Source of the DNA: Osmia lignaria lignaria
Taxonomy: Eukaryota; Arthropoda; Insecta; Hymenoptera; Megachilidae
Direction of reading: 5' to 3'
Assembly (NCBI RefSeq): GCF_051020975.1
Contig: NW_027478162.1
Coordinates: forward strand, 18,600,001 to 18,664,000
DNA: 64,000 nucleotides
Every line of letters starts with the position of its first letter. Position 1 is the stretch's first letter. Below the pieces are notes generated by a model. It was not told where the DNA came from. It searched no databases and was given only the letters and a program-made list of their open reading frames with translations. Of this stretch, positions 1 through 9,982 are shown piece by piece. Both the position numbers and the translations under genes were made by a program.

Positions 1-359
1 TGTTCTATGATATTTTTTGATCAGAAGCGTAGTTTTCGAGATATATCTAGATATTTAAAAGTTACGAAGCCGCACCAACATAATAGAGATACAGAAACAC
101 CGTGGCCCCTTTCTTTGAGATAACTCTGCAATAGTGCGAGCCGCAAATGCCACTTCCAGCTTAGCTGTGCAGAAGGAGAACAACAAGAAGAAGAAATATC
201 TCGAAATATGTCCGTCAGGCCCCTTCCCTTGAGATAAATCTGCAAATATCTCGGAAACGAAGCGAGCTATGGCAAAATGTTAAGAGACCTTTTTTGTAGA
301 GAATTATGTTTCCTACTTTTTATGTTCTATGATATTTTTTGATCAGACGCGTAGTTCTC

Positions 360-392
360 GAGATATATCAAGATATTTAAAAGTTCCGAAGC
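360..392. other. First GAGATA box and ATTTAAAA segment (representative, second monomer)
   Basis: GAGATATATC is followed 18 bp later by CGAAGC. The same spacing from GAGATA to CGAAGC recurs in the third box of each unit (553 onward: GAGATAAATC, 18 bp, CGAAGC). Together with the box at 439, this gives three GAGATA boxes per unit, at unit positions 38, 117 and 231. It is part of the evidence that the monomer is internally repetitive. No function can be assigned. Confidence 0.6.
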
Positions 393-425
393 CGCACCAA
401 CATAATAGAGATACAGAAACACCGT

Positions 426-452
426 GGCCCCTTTCTTTGAGATATCTCTGCA
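426..452. repeat. Internal sub-repeat, copy 1 (representative, second monomer)
   Basis: This block starts GGCCCCTTTCTTTGAGATA and ends CTCTGCA. It matches the block at 540-566 (GGCCCCTTCCCTTGAGATA ... TCTGCA), 114 bp further on. In the common form of the monomer 24 of 27 positions agree. Both blocks are followed by GCGAGCT and then a CAAAATG or CAAATG motif, the second after an extra stretch containing ATATCTCGGAAAC. The relation is present in almost every unit, so it predates the array. Confidence 0.75.
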
Positions 453-495
453 CTATTGCGAGCTGCAAATGCCACTTCCAGCTTAGCTGTGCAGA
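447..495. repeat. Nested inverted repeat (fold-back element), representative copy
   Basis: The outer arms are TCTGCAC (447-453) and GTGCAGA (489-495). The inner arms are AGCTG (461-465) and CAGCT (479-483), around a 13-base loop. The arms are perfect, with 7 and 5 unpaired bases between the inner and outer stems. In units with GTGCAGAGG the outer stem grows to eight pairs (CTCTGCAC/GTGCAGAG). Class Y units keep the outer stem but read GAGCCGC at the inner left arm. Whether this forms a cruciform or an RNA hairpin is not known. Confidence 0.65.
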
Positions 496-517
496 AGAAG
501 AACAACAAGAAGAAGAA
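494..517. repeat. Triplet tract (GAA)3(CAA)2(GAA)3, representative copy
   Basis: Eight A-rich triplets with no T lie directly after the fold-back element in each unit. This is the main indel hot spot of the monomer. Seven units have only four GAA triplets (12 bp lost) and one unit has three (15 bp lost), both consistent with slippage or exchange between the two GAA runs that removes the CAA pair. Common point variants are GAGGAA, GAACAAGAA, GAAGATGAA, GAAAAACAA and CATCAAGAA, each marking a sub-family. Confidence 0.85.
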
Positions 518-539
518 ATATCTCGAAATATGTCCGTGA

Positions 540-566
540 GGCCCCTTCCCTTGAGATAAATCTGCA
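540..566. repeat. Internal sub-repeat, copy 2 (representative, second monomer)
   Basis: This is the partner of the block at 426-452. The second half of this copy is one of the main variable sites of the array. Most units read CCCCTTCCCTTGAG, while a large sub-family reads CCAGTTCCTTTGAG and then GATGAATC, GCTGAATC or GCAGAATC. The CCAG form is nearly always followed by GACGTTTTTT and the TATG...CAATTTA tail, so these marks travel as one block. Confidence 0.75.
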
Positions 567-1288
567 AATATCTCGGAAACGAAGCGAGCTATGGCAAAAT
601 GTTAAGAGACCTTATTTGTAGAGAATTAAGTTTCCTACTTTTTATGTTCTATGATATTTTTTGATCAGATGCGTAGTTCTCGAGATATATCAAGATATTT
701 AAAAGTTCCGAAACCGCACCAACATAATAGAGATACAGAAACACCGTGGCCCCTTTCTTTGAGATAACTCTGCACTATTGCGAGCTGTAAATGCCACTTC
801 CAGCTTAGCTGTGCAGAAGAAGAACAACAAGAAGAAGAAATATCTCGAAATATGTCCGTCAGGCCCCTGCCCTTGAGATATATCTGCAAATATCTCGGAA
901 ACCAAGCGAGCTATGGCAAAATGTTAAGAGACCTTTTTTGCAGAGAATTATGTTTCCTACAATTTATGTTCTATGATATTTTTTGATCAGAAGCGTAGTT
1001 TTCGAGATATATCTAGATATTTAAAAGTTACGAAGCCGCACCAACATAATAGAGATACAGAAACACCGTGGCCCCTTTCTTTGAGATAACTCTGCAATAG
1101 TGCGAGCCGCAAATGCCACTTCCAGCTTAGCTGTGCAGAAGAAGAACAACAAGAAGAAGAAATATCTCGAAATATGTCCGTCAGGCCCCTTCCCTTGAGA
1201 TAAATCTGCAAATATCTCGGAAACGAAGCGGGCTATGGCAAAATGTTAAGAGATCTTTTTTGTAGAGAATTAAGTTTCCTACTTTTTA

Positions 1289-2898
1289 TGTTCTATGATA
1301 TTTTTTGATCAGATGCGTAGTTCTCGAGATATATCAAGATATTTAAAAGTTCCGAAGCCGCACCAACATAATACAGATACAGAAACACCGTGGCCCCTTT
1401 CTTTGAGATAACTCTGCACTAGTGCGAGCCGCAAATGCCACTTCCAGCTTAGCTGTGCAGAAGAAGAACAACAAGAAGAAGAAATATCTCGAAATATGTC
1501 CGTCAGGCCCCTTCCCTTGAGATAAATCTGCAAATATCTCGGAAACGAAGCGAGCTATGGCAAAATGTTAAGAGACCTTTTTTGTAGCGAATTAAGTTTC
1601 CTACTTTTTATGTTCTATGATATTTTTTGATCAGATGCGTAGTTCTCGAGATATATCAAGATATTTAAAAGTTCCGAAGCCGCACCAACATAATAGAGAT
1701 ACAGAAACACCGTGGCCCCTTTCTTTGAGATAACTCTGCACTATTGCGAGCTGGAAATGCCACTTCCAGTTTAGCTGTGCAGAAGAAGAACAACAAGAAG
1801 AAGAAATATCTCGAAATATGTCCGTTAGGCCCCTTCCCTTGAGCTGAATCTGCAAATATCTCGGAAACGAAGCGAGCTATGGCAAAATGTTAAGAGACGT
1901 TTTTTGTAGAGAATTATGTTTCCTATAATTTATGTTCTATGATATTTTTTGATCAGAAGCGTAGTTTTCGAGATATATCGAGATACTTAAAAGTTCCGAA
2001 GCCGCACCAACATATTAGAGATACAGAAACACCGTGGCCCCTTTCTTTGAGATAACTGTGCACTAGTGCGAGCCGCAAATGCCACTTCCAGCTTAGCTGT
2101 GCAGAAGATGAACAACAAGAAGAAGAAACTTCTCGAAATATGTCCGTTAGGCCCCTTCCCTTGAGATAAATCTGCAAATATCTCGGAAACGAAGCGAGCT
2201 ATGGCAAAATGTTAAGAGACCTTTTTTGTAGAGAATTAAGTTTCCTACTTTTTATGTAGTATGATATTTTTTGATCAGATGCGTAGTTCTCGAGATATAT
2301 CAAGATATTTAAAAGTTCCGAAGCCGCACCAACATAATAGAGATACAGAAACACCGTGGCCCCTTTCTTTGGGATAACTCTGCACTATTGCGAGCTGCAA
2401 ATGCCACTTCCAGCTTAGCTGTGCAGAACAAGAACAACAAGAAGAAGAAATATCTCGAAATATGTCCGTCAGGCCCCTGCCCTTGAGATATATCTGCAAC
2501 TATCTCGGAAACCAAGCGAGCTATGGCAAAATGTTAAGAGACCTTTTTTGTAGAGAATTATGTTTCCTACAATTTATGTTCTATGATATTTTTTGATCAG
2601 AAGCGTAGTTTTCGAGATATATCTAGATATTTAAAAGTTACGAAGCCGCACCAACATAATAGAGATACAGAAACACCGTGGCCCCTTTCTTTGAGATAAC
2701 TGTGCACTAGTGCGAGCCGCAAATGCAACTTCCAGCTTAGCTGTGCAGAAGAAGAACAACAAGAAGAAGAAATATCTCGAAATATGTCCGTCAGGCCCCT
2801 TCCCTTGAGATAAATCTGCAAATGTCTCGGAAACGAAGCGAGCTATGGCAAAATGTTAAGAGACCTTTTTTGTAGAGAATTAAGTTTCCTACTTTTTA
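1289..2898. repeat. 5-monomer HOR (1,610 bp), copy 1 (monomers 5-9)
   Basis: The order of variants is: 5 (TACAGATACAG, tail GTAGCGAATT), 6 (CTGGAAATG hairpin form, GAGCTGAATC), 7 (ATATTAGAG, GATGAACAAC, AAACTTCTCG), 8 (GGGATAAC, GAACAAGAAC, TGCAACTATC, preceded by TATGTAGTATG), 9 (AATGCAACTTCC, AAATGTCTCGG). The next 1,610 bp repeat this order. By eye I found a single difference, G at 1,452 against C at 3,062. Confidence 0.93.
1751..1769. repeat. Alternative perfect hairpin CTGGAA-N7-TTCCAG
   Basis: In one class X sub-variant, a C to G change (CTGCAAAT to CTGGAAAT) turns the inner fold-back into a perfect six-pair inverted repeat with a 7-base loop (ATGCCAC). The same units also carry CCAGTTTAG instead of CCAGCTTAG. 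The pair of changes occurs together in units starting at 1,611, 3,221, 6,763, 8,373, 13,847, 14,491, 27,048, 34,774, 35,418, 37,670, 39,280, 43,773, 45,383, 47,935, 52,419, 56,593 and 61,077, among others. The unit at 25,117 has only the second change. Confidence 0.7.
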
Positions 2899-4508
2899 TG
2901 TTCTATGATATTTTTTGATCAGATGCGTAGTTCTCGAGATATATCAAGATATTTAAAAGTTCCGAAGCCGCACCAACATAATACAGATACAGAAACACCG
3001 TGGCCCCTTTCTTTGAGATAACTCTGCACTAGTGCGAGCCGCAAATGCCACTTCCAGCTTACCTGTGCAGAAGAAGAACAACAAGAAGAAGAAATATCTC
3101 GAAATATGTCCGTCAGGCCCCTTCCCTTGAGATAAATCTGCAAATATCTCGGAAACGAAGCGAGCTATGGCAAAATGTTAAGAGACCTTTTTTGTAGCGA
3201 ATTAAGTTTCCTACTTTTTATGTTCTATGATATTTTTTGATCAGATGCGTAGTTCTCGAGATATATCAAGATATTTAAAAGTTCCGAAGCCGCACCAACA
3301 TAATAGAGATACAGAAACACCGTGGCCCCTTTCTTTGAGATAACTCTGCACTATTGCGAGCTGGAAATGCCACTTCCAGTTTAGCTGTGCAGAAGAAGAA
3401 CAACAAGAAGAAGAAATATCTCGAAATATGTCCGTTAGGCCCCTTCCCTTGAGCTGAATCTGCAAATATCTCGGAAACGAAGCGAGCTATGGCAAAATGT
3501 TAAGAGACGTTTTTTGTAGAGAATTATGTTTCCTATAATTTATGTTCTATGATATTTTTTGATCAGAAGCGTAGTTTTCGAGATATATCGAGATACTTAA
3601 AAGTTCCGAAGCCGCACCAACATATTAGAGATACAGAAACACCGTGGCCCCTTTCTTTGAGATAACTGTGCACTAGTGCGAGCCGCAAATGCCACTTCCA
3701 GCTTAGCTGTGCAGAAGATGAACAACAAGAAGAAGAAACTTCTCGAAATATGTCCGTTAGGCCCCTTCCCTTGAGATAAATCTGCAAATATCTCGGAAAC
3801 GAAGCGAGCTATGGCAAAATGTTAAGAGACCTTTTTTGTAGAGAATTAAGTTTCCTACTTTTTATGTAGTATGATATTTTTTGATCAGATGCGTAGTTCT
3901 CGAGATATATCAAGATATTTAAAAGTTCCGAAGCCGCACCAACATAATAGAGATACAGAAACACCGTGGCCCCTTTCTTTGGGATAACTCTGCACTATTG
4001 CGAGCTGCAAATGCCACTTCCAGCTTAGCTGTGCAGAACAAGAACAACAAGAAGAAGAAATATCTCGAAATATGTCCGTCAGGCCCCTGCCCTTGAGATA
4101 TATCTGCAACTATCTCGGAAACCAAGCGAGCTATGGCAAAATGTTAAGAGACCTTTTTTGTAGAGAATTATGTTTCCTACAATTTATGTTCTATGATATT
4201 TTTTGATCAGAAGCGTAGTTTTCGAGATATATCTAGATATTTAAAAGTTACGAAGCCGCACCAACATAATAGAGATACAGAAACACCGTGGCCCCTTTCT
4301 TTGAGATAACTGTGCACTAGTGCGAGCCGCAAATGCAACTTCCAGCTTAGCTGTGCAGAAGAAGAACAACAAGAAGAAGAAATATCTCGAAATATGTCCG
4401 TCAGGCCCCTTCCCTTGAGATAAATCTGCAAATGTCTCGGAAACGAAGCGAGCTATGGCAAAATGTTAAGAGACCTTTTTTGTAGAGAATTAAGTTTCCT
4501 ACTTTTTA
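2899..4508. repeat. 5-monomer HOR (1,610 bp), copy 2 (monomers 10-14)
   Basis: This is a near-perfect second copy of 1,289-2,898, including the rare marks TATGTAGTATG, AATGCAACTTCC and AAATGTCTCGG. The only difference I found is the C at 3,062 (CTTACCTGTG). It is followed by a unit of another lineage at 4,509, so the tandem run stops here. Confidence 0.93.
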
Positions 4509-6440
4509 TGTTCTATGATATTTTTTGATCAGATGCGTAGTTCTCGAGATATATCAAGATATTTAAAAGTTCCGAAGCCGCACCAACATAATAGAGATAC
4601 AGAAACACCGTGGCCCCTTTCTTTGAGATAACTCTGCACTATTGCGAGCTGCAAATGCCACTTCCAGCTTAGCTGTGCAGAGGAAGAACAACAAGAAGAA
4701 GAAATATCTCGAAATATGTCCGTCAGGCCAGTTCCTTTGAGCAGAATCTGTAAATATCTCGGAAACGAAGCGATCTATGGCAAAATGTTAAGAGACGTTT
4801 TTTGTAGAGAATTATGTTTCCTACAATTTATGTTCTATGATATTTTTTGATCAGAAGCGTAGTTTTCGAGATATATCGAGATATTTAAAAGTTCCGAAGC
4901 GGCACCAACATAATAGGGATACAGAAACACCGTGGGCCCTTTCTTTGAGATAACTCTGCACTAGTGCGAGCCGCAAATGCCACTTCCAGCTTAGCTGTGC
5001 AGAACAAGAACAACAAGAAGAAGAAATATCTCGAAATATGTCCGTCAGGCCCCTTCCCTTGAGATAAATCTGCAAATATCTCGGAAACGAAGCGAGCTAT
5101 GGCAAAATGTTAAGAGACCTTTTTTGTAGAGAATAATGTTTCCTACAATCTACGTTCTATGATATTTTTTGATCAGAAGCGTAGTTTTCGAGATATATCG
5201 AGATATTTAAAAGTTCCGAAGCCGCACCAACATAATAGAGATACAGAAACACCGTGGCCCCTTTCTTTGGGATAACTCTGCACTATCGCGACCTGCAAAT
5301 GCCACTTCCAGCTTAGCTGTGCAGAACAAGAACAACAAGAAGAAGAAATATCTCGAAATATGTCCGTCAGGCCCCTTCCCTTGAGATAAATATGCAAATA
5401 TCTCGGAAACGAAGCGAGCTATGGCAAAATGTTAAGAGACCTTTTTTGTAGAGAATTAAGTTTCCTACTTTTTATGTTCTATGATATTTTTTGATCAGAT
5501 GCGTAGTTCTCGAGATATATCAAGATATTTAAAAGTTCCGAAGCCGCACCAACATAATAGAGATACAGAAACACCGTGGCCCCTCTCTTTGAGATAACTC
5601 TGCACTATTGCGAGCTGCAAATGCCACTTCCAGCTTAGCTGTGCAGAACAAGAACAACAAGAAGAAGAAATATCTCGAAATATGTCCGTCAGGCCCCTTC
5701 CCTTGAGATAAATCTGCAAATATCTCGGAAACGAAACGAGCTATGGCAAAATGTTTAGAGACCTTTCTTGTAGAGAATTAAGTTTCCTACTTTTTATGTA
5801 GTATGATATTTTTTGATCAGATGCGTAGTTCTCGAGATATATCAAGATATTTAAAAGTTCCGAAGCCGCACCAACATAATAGAGATACAGAAACACCGTG
5901 GCCCCTTTCTTTGGGATAACTCTGCACTATTGCGAGCTGCAAATGCCACTTCCAGCTTAGCTGTGCAGAACAAGAACAACAAGAAGAAGAAATATCTCGA
6001 AATATGTCCGTCAGGCCCCTGCCCTTGAGATATATCTGCAACTATCTCGGAAACCAAGCGAGCTATGGCAAAATGTTAAGAGACCTTTTTTGTAGAGAAT
6101 TATGTTTCCTACAATTTATGTTCTATGATATTTTTTGATCAGAAGCGTAGTTTTCGAGATATATCTAGATATTTAAAAGTTACGAAGCCGCACCAACATA
6201 ATAGAGATACAGAAACACCGTGGCCCCTTTCTTTGAGATAACTCTGCAATAGTGCGAGCCGCAAATGCCACTTCCAGCTTAGCTGTGCAGAAGAAGAACA
6301 ACAAGAAGAAGAAATATCTCGAAATATGTCCGTCAGGCCCCTTCCCTTGAGATAAATCTGCAAATATCTCGGAAACGAAGCGAGCTATGGCAAAATGTTA
6401 AGAGACCTTTTTTGTAGAGAATTATGTTTCCTACTTTTTA
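4509..6440. repeat. 16-unit-spaced repetition, copy 1 (monomers 15-20)
   Basis: Six units match monomers 31-36 at 9,661-11,592, 5,152 bp (16 x 322) away. Shared marks are GCGATCTATGG in monomer 15, GAAGCGGCACC and ATAGGGATAC in 16, TCTACGTTC, CTATCGCGACCTG and AAATATGCAAAT at 17, and CCCCTCTCTT, GAAACGAGC and TGTTTAGAGACC in 18. Monomer 15 matches only from its middle onward. Several single-base differences exist in monomer 16 (GTGGGCCC and GAACAAG here against GTGGCCCC and GAAGAAG in the partner). Confidence 0.88.
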
Positions 6441-7406
6441 TGTTCTATGATATTTTTTGATCAGACGCGTAGTTCTCGAGATATATCAAGATATTTAAAA
6501 GTTCCGAAGCCGCACCAACATAATACAGATACAGAAACACCGTGGCCCCTTTCTTTGAGATAACTCTGCACTAGTGCGAGCCGCAAATGCCACTTCCAGC
6601 TTAGCTGTGCAGAAGAAGAACAACAAGAAGAAGAAATATCTCGAAATATGTCCGTCAGGCCCCTTCCCTTGAGATAAATCTGCAAATATCTCGGAAACGA
6701 AGCGAGCTATGGCAAAATGTTAAGAGACCTTTTTTGTAGCGAATTAAGTTTCCTACTTTTTATGTTCTATGATATTTTTTGATCAGATGCGTAGTTCTCG
6801 AGATATATCAAGATATTTAAAAGTTCCGAAGCCGCACCAACATAATAGAGATACAGAAACACCGTGGCCCCTTTCTTTGAGATAACTCTGCACTATTGCG
6901 AGCTGGAAATGCCACTTCCAGTTTAGCTGTGCAGAAGAAGAACAACAAGAAGAAGAAATATCTCGAAATATGTCCGTTAGGCCCCTTCCCTTGAGCTGAA
7001 TCTGCAAATATCTCGGAAACGAAGCGAGCTATGGCAAAATGTTAAGAGACGTTTTTTGTAGAGAATTATGTTTCCTATAATTTATGTTCTATGATATTTT
7101 TTGATCAGAAGCGTAGTTTTCGAGATATATCGAGATACTTAAAAGTTCCGAAGCCGCACCAACATATTAGAGATACAGAAACACCGTGGCCCCTTTCTTT
7201 GAGATAACTGTGCACTAGTGCGAGCCGCAAATGCCACTTCCAGCTTAGCTGTGCAGAAGATGAACAACAAGAAGAAGAAACTTCTCGAAATATGTCCGTT
7301 AGGCCCCTTCCCTTGAGATAAATCTGCAAATATCTCGGAAACGAAGCGAGCTATGGCAAAATGTTAAGAGACCTTTTTTGTAGAGAATTAAGTTTCCTAC
7401 TTTTTA
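5797..7406. repeat. 5-monomer HOR variant, copy 1 (monomers 19-23)
   Basis: The order is: GAACAAGAAC/TGCAACTATC unit, ATCTAG class Y unit, TACAGATACAG unit with CAGACGCG head, CTGGAAATG hairpin unit, AAACTTCTCG unit. It is followed by a second copy at 7,407-9,016. Compared with the 1,289-4,508 HOR, the AATGCAACTTCC unit is replaced by the TGCAATAG form, so this is a sister HOR of the same 5-unit plan. It overlaps the end of the 16-unit repetition. Confidence 0.88.
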
Positions 7407-9016
7407 TGTAGTATGATATTTTTTGATCAGATGCGTAGTTCTCGAGATATATCAAGATATTTAAAAGTTCCGAAGCCGCACCAACATAATAGAGATACAG
7501 AAACACCGTGGCCCCTTTCTTTGAGATAACTCTGCACTATTGCGAGCTGCAAATGCCACTTCCAGCTTAGCTGTGCAGAACAAGAACAACAAGAAGAAGA
7601 AATATCTCGAAATATGTCCGTCAGGCCCCTGCCCTTGAGATATATCTGCAACTATCTCGGAAACCAAGCGAGCTATGGCAAAATGTTAAGAGACCTTTTT
7701 TGTAGAGAATTATGTTTCCTACAATTTATGTTCTATGATATTTTTTGATCAGAAGCGTAGTTTTCGAGATATATCTAGATATTTAAAAGTTACGAAGCCG
7801 CACCAACATAATAGAGATACAGAAACACCGTGGCCCCTTTCTTTGAGATAACTCTGCAATAGTGCGAGCCGCAAATGCCACTTCCAGCTTAGCTGTGCAG
7901 AAGAAGAACAACAAGAAGAAGAAATATCTCGAAATATGTCCGTCAGGCCCCTTCCCTTGAGATAAATCTGCAAATATCTCGGAAACGAAGCGAGCTATGG
8001 CAAAATGTTAAGAGACCTTTTTTGTAGAGAATTATGTTTCCTACTTTTTATGTTCTATGATATTTTTTGATCAGACGCGTAGTTCTCGAGATATATCAAG
8101 ATATTTAAAAGTTCCGAAGCCGCACCAACATAATACAGATACAGAAACACCGTGGCCCCTTTCTTTGAGATAACTCTGCACTAGTGCGAGCCGCAAATGC
8201 CACTTCCAGCTTAGCTGTGCAGAAGAAGAACAACAAGAAGAAGAAATATCTCGAAATATGTCCGTCAGGCCCCTTCCCTTGAGATAAATCTGCAAATATC
8301 TCGGAAACGAAGCGAGCTATGGCAAAATGTTAAGAGACCTTTTTTGTAGCGAATTAAGTTTCCTACTTTTTATGTTCTATGATATTTTTTGATCAGATGC
8401 GTAGTTCTCGAGATATATCAAGATATTTAAAAGTTCCGAAGCCGCACCAACATAATAGAGATACAGAAACACCGTGGCCCCTTTCTTTGAGATAACTCTG
8501 CACTATTGCGAGCTGGAAATGCCACTTCCAGTTTAGCTGTGCAGAAGAAGAACAACAAGAAGAAGAAATATCTCGAAATATGTCCGTTAGGCCCCTTCCC
8601 TTGAGCTGAATCTGCAAATATCTCGGAAACGAAGCGAGCTATGGCAAAATGTTAAGAGACGTTTTTTGTAGAGAATTATGTTTCCTATAATTTATGTTCT
8701 ATGATATTTTTTGATCAGAAGCGTAGTTTTCGAGATATATCGAGATACTTAAAAGTTCCGAAGCCGCACCAACATATTAGAGATACAGAAACACCGTGGC
8801 CCCTTTCTTTGAGATAACTGTGCACTAGTGCGAGCCGCAAATGCCACTTCCAGCTTAGCTGTGCAGAAGATGAACAACAAGAAGAAGAAACTTCTCGAAA
8901 TATGTCCGTTAGGCCCCTTCCCTTGAGATAAATCTGCAAATATCTCGGAAACGAAGCGAGCTATGGCAAAATGTTAAGAGACCTTTTTTGTAGAGAATTA
9001 AGTTTCCTACTTTTTA
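7407..9016. repeat. 5-monomer HOR variant, copy 2 (monomers 24-28)
   Basis: Second copy of 5,797-7,406, displaced by 1,610 bp. The clearest difference is at its start: the first unit here reads TTTGAGATAAC where the earlier copy reads TTTGGGATAAC. Its last unit (8,695-9,016) is then itself part of a local dimer duplication. Confidence 0.88.
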
Positions 9017-9338
9017 TGTAGTATGATATTTTTTGATCAGATGCGTAGTTCTCGAGATATATCAAGATATTTAAAAGTTCCGAAGCCGCACCAACATAAT
9101 AGAGATACAGAAACACCGTGGCCCCTTTCTTTGAGATAACTCTGCACTATTGCGAGCTGCAAATGCCACTTCCAGCTTAACTGTGCAGAGGAAGAACAAC
9201 AAGAAGAAGAAATATCTCGAAATATGTCCGTCAGGCCAGTTCCTTTGAGCAGAATCTGCAAATATCTCGGAAACGAAGCGAGCTATGGCAAAATGTTAAG
9301 AGACGTTTTTTGTAGAGAATTATGTTTCCTATAATTTA
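8695..9338. repeat. Dimer duplication (644 bp), copy 1 (monomers 28-29)
   Basis: An AAACTTCTCG class Y unit is followed by a TATGTAGTATG-headed class X unit ending CCAGTTCCTTTGAGCAGAATC. The same pair follows directly at 9,339-9,982. Differences include CCAGCTTAAC here against CCAGCTTAGC, GTCCGTTAGG here against GTTCGTTAGG, and GCGAGC against GCGATC. Confidence 0.88.
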
Positions 9339-9982
9339 TGTTCTATGATATTTTTTGATCAGAAGCGTAGTTTTCGAGATATATCGAGATACTTAAAAGT
9401 TCCGAAGCCGCACCAACATATTAGAGATACAGAAACACCGTGGCCCCTTTCTTTGAGATAACTGTGCACTAGTGCGAGCCGCAAATGCCACTTCCAGCTT
9501 AGCTGTGCAGAAGATGAACAACAAGAAGAAGAAACTTCTCGAAATATGTTCGTTAGGCCCCTTCCCTTGAGATAAATCTGCAAATATCTCGGAAACGAAG
9601 CGAGCTATGGCAAAATGTTAAGAGACCTTTTTTGTAGAGAATTAAGTTTCCTACTTTTTATGTAGTATGATATTTTTTGATCAGATGCGTAGTTCTCGAG
9701 ATATATCAAGATATTTAAAAGTTCCGAAGCCGCACCAACATAATAGAGATACAGAAACACCGTGGCCCCTTTCTTTGAGATAACTCTGCACTATTGCGAG
9801 CTGCAAATGCCACTTCCAGCTTAGCTGTGCAGAGGAAGAACAACAAGAAGAAGAAATATCTCGAAATATGTCCGTCAGGCCAGTTCCTTTGAGCAGAATC
9901 TGCAAATATCTCGGAAACGAAGCGATCTATGGCAAAATGTTAAGAGACGTTTTTTGTAGAGAATTATGTTTCCTACAATTTA
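9339..9982. repeat. Dimer duplication (644 bp), copy 2 (monomers 30-31)
   Basis: Second copy of 8,695-9,338. Its second unit carries GCGATCTATGG like monomer 15 and leads into the 5,152-bp repetition at 9,983. It therefore marks the junction at which the 5-unit HOR was joined back to the older 16-unit pattern. Confidence 0.86.

Larger units (their letters stand above)
1..1288. repeat. Monomers 1-4, left edge of window
   Basis: There are four full units. Monomers 1 and 4 are the same class Y variant (ATCTAG, AAGTTACG, TGCAATAG). Monomer 2 has GAGATATCTCTG and GTGAGGCC with the tail CTTATTTGTAG. Monomer 3 has CGAAACCGC and CTGCCCTTGAGATATATC. The same order reappears at 12,559-13,846, so this is part of a long-range repetition 38 units (12,236 bp) apart. 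Nothing but satellite is present. Confidence 0.9.
323..1610. repeat. 38-unit-spaced repetition, copy 1 (monomers 2-5)
   Basis: Four consecutive variant units match monomers 40-43 at 12,559-13,846, at a distance of 12,236 bp (38 x 322). Shared rare marks are the GAGATATCTCTG and CTTATTTG marks of monomer 2, the CGAAACCGC of monomer 3, the GCGGGCTATGG of monomer 4 and the TACAGATACAG of monomer 5. Differences seen include GTGAGGCCCC against GTGAGGCCAC. Confidence 0.85.

Noticed and set aside
2..330. CENP-B-box-like site in the GCTTCGTTTCCGAG segment (reverse strand of CTCGGAAACGAAGC)
   Set aside because: It begins with TTCG, but the remaining core positions of the CENP-B box (A and then CGGG at fixed spacing) do not match.
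333..346. TGATCA and CTCGAG palindromes as regulatory sites
   Set aside because: They are frequent in the unit but are six-base palindromes lost in whole sub-families (TTTGAGCAG, TTTGGTCAG, TTTTCGAG). They are useful as landmarks, with no evidence of function.
447..495. Fold-back element as a transposon end or MITE
   Set aside because: The arms are short, present in every unit at the same place and not flanked by target-site duplications, so this is an internal part of the monomer.
494..517. GAA tract as an expanding microsatellite
   Set aside because: Only eight triplets, interrupted by two CAA; the changes seen are losses, with no expanded allele among 199 units.
343..567. A minus-strand open frame of about 74 codons recurring in most monomers (example given)
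   Set aside because: It repeats only because the DNA repeats. The unit is not a multiple of three, so no longer protein results. The frame is broken in many units: AGTTCAGAAG units have a stop at codon 61, the units at 4,509 and 13,847 lose the start, the CATCAAG/TCGATTAATG units lose the frame, and 1-bp deletions shift it. Variants are mostly amino-acid changing, and no promoter, splice or poly(A) context is tied to it.
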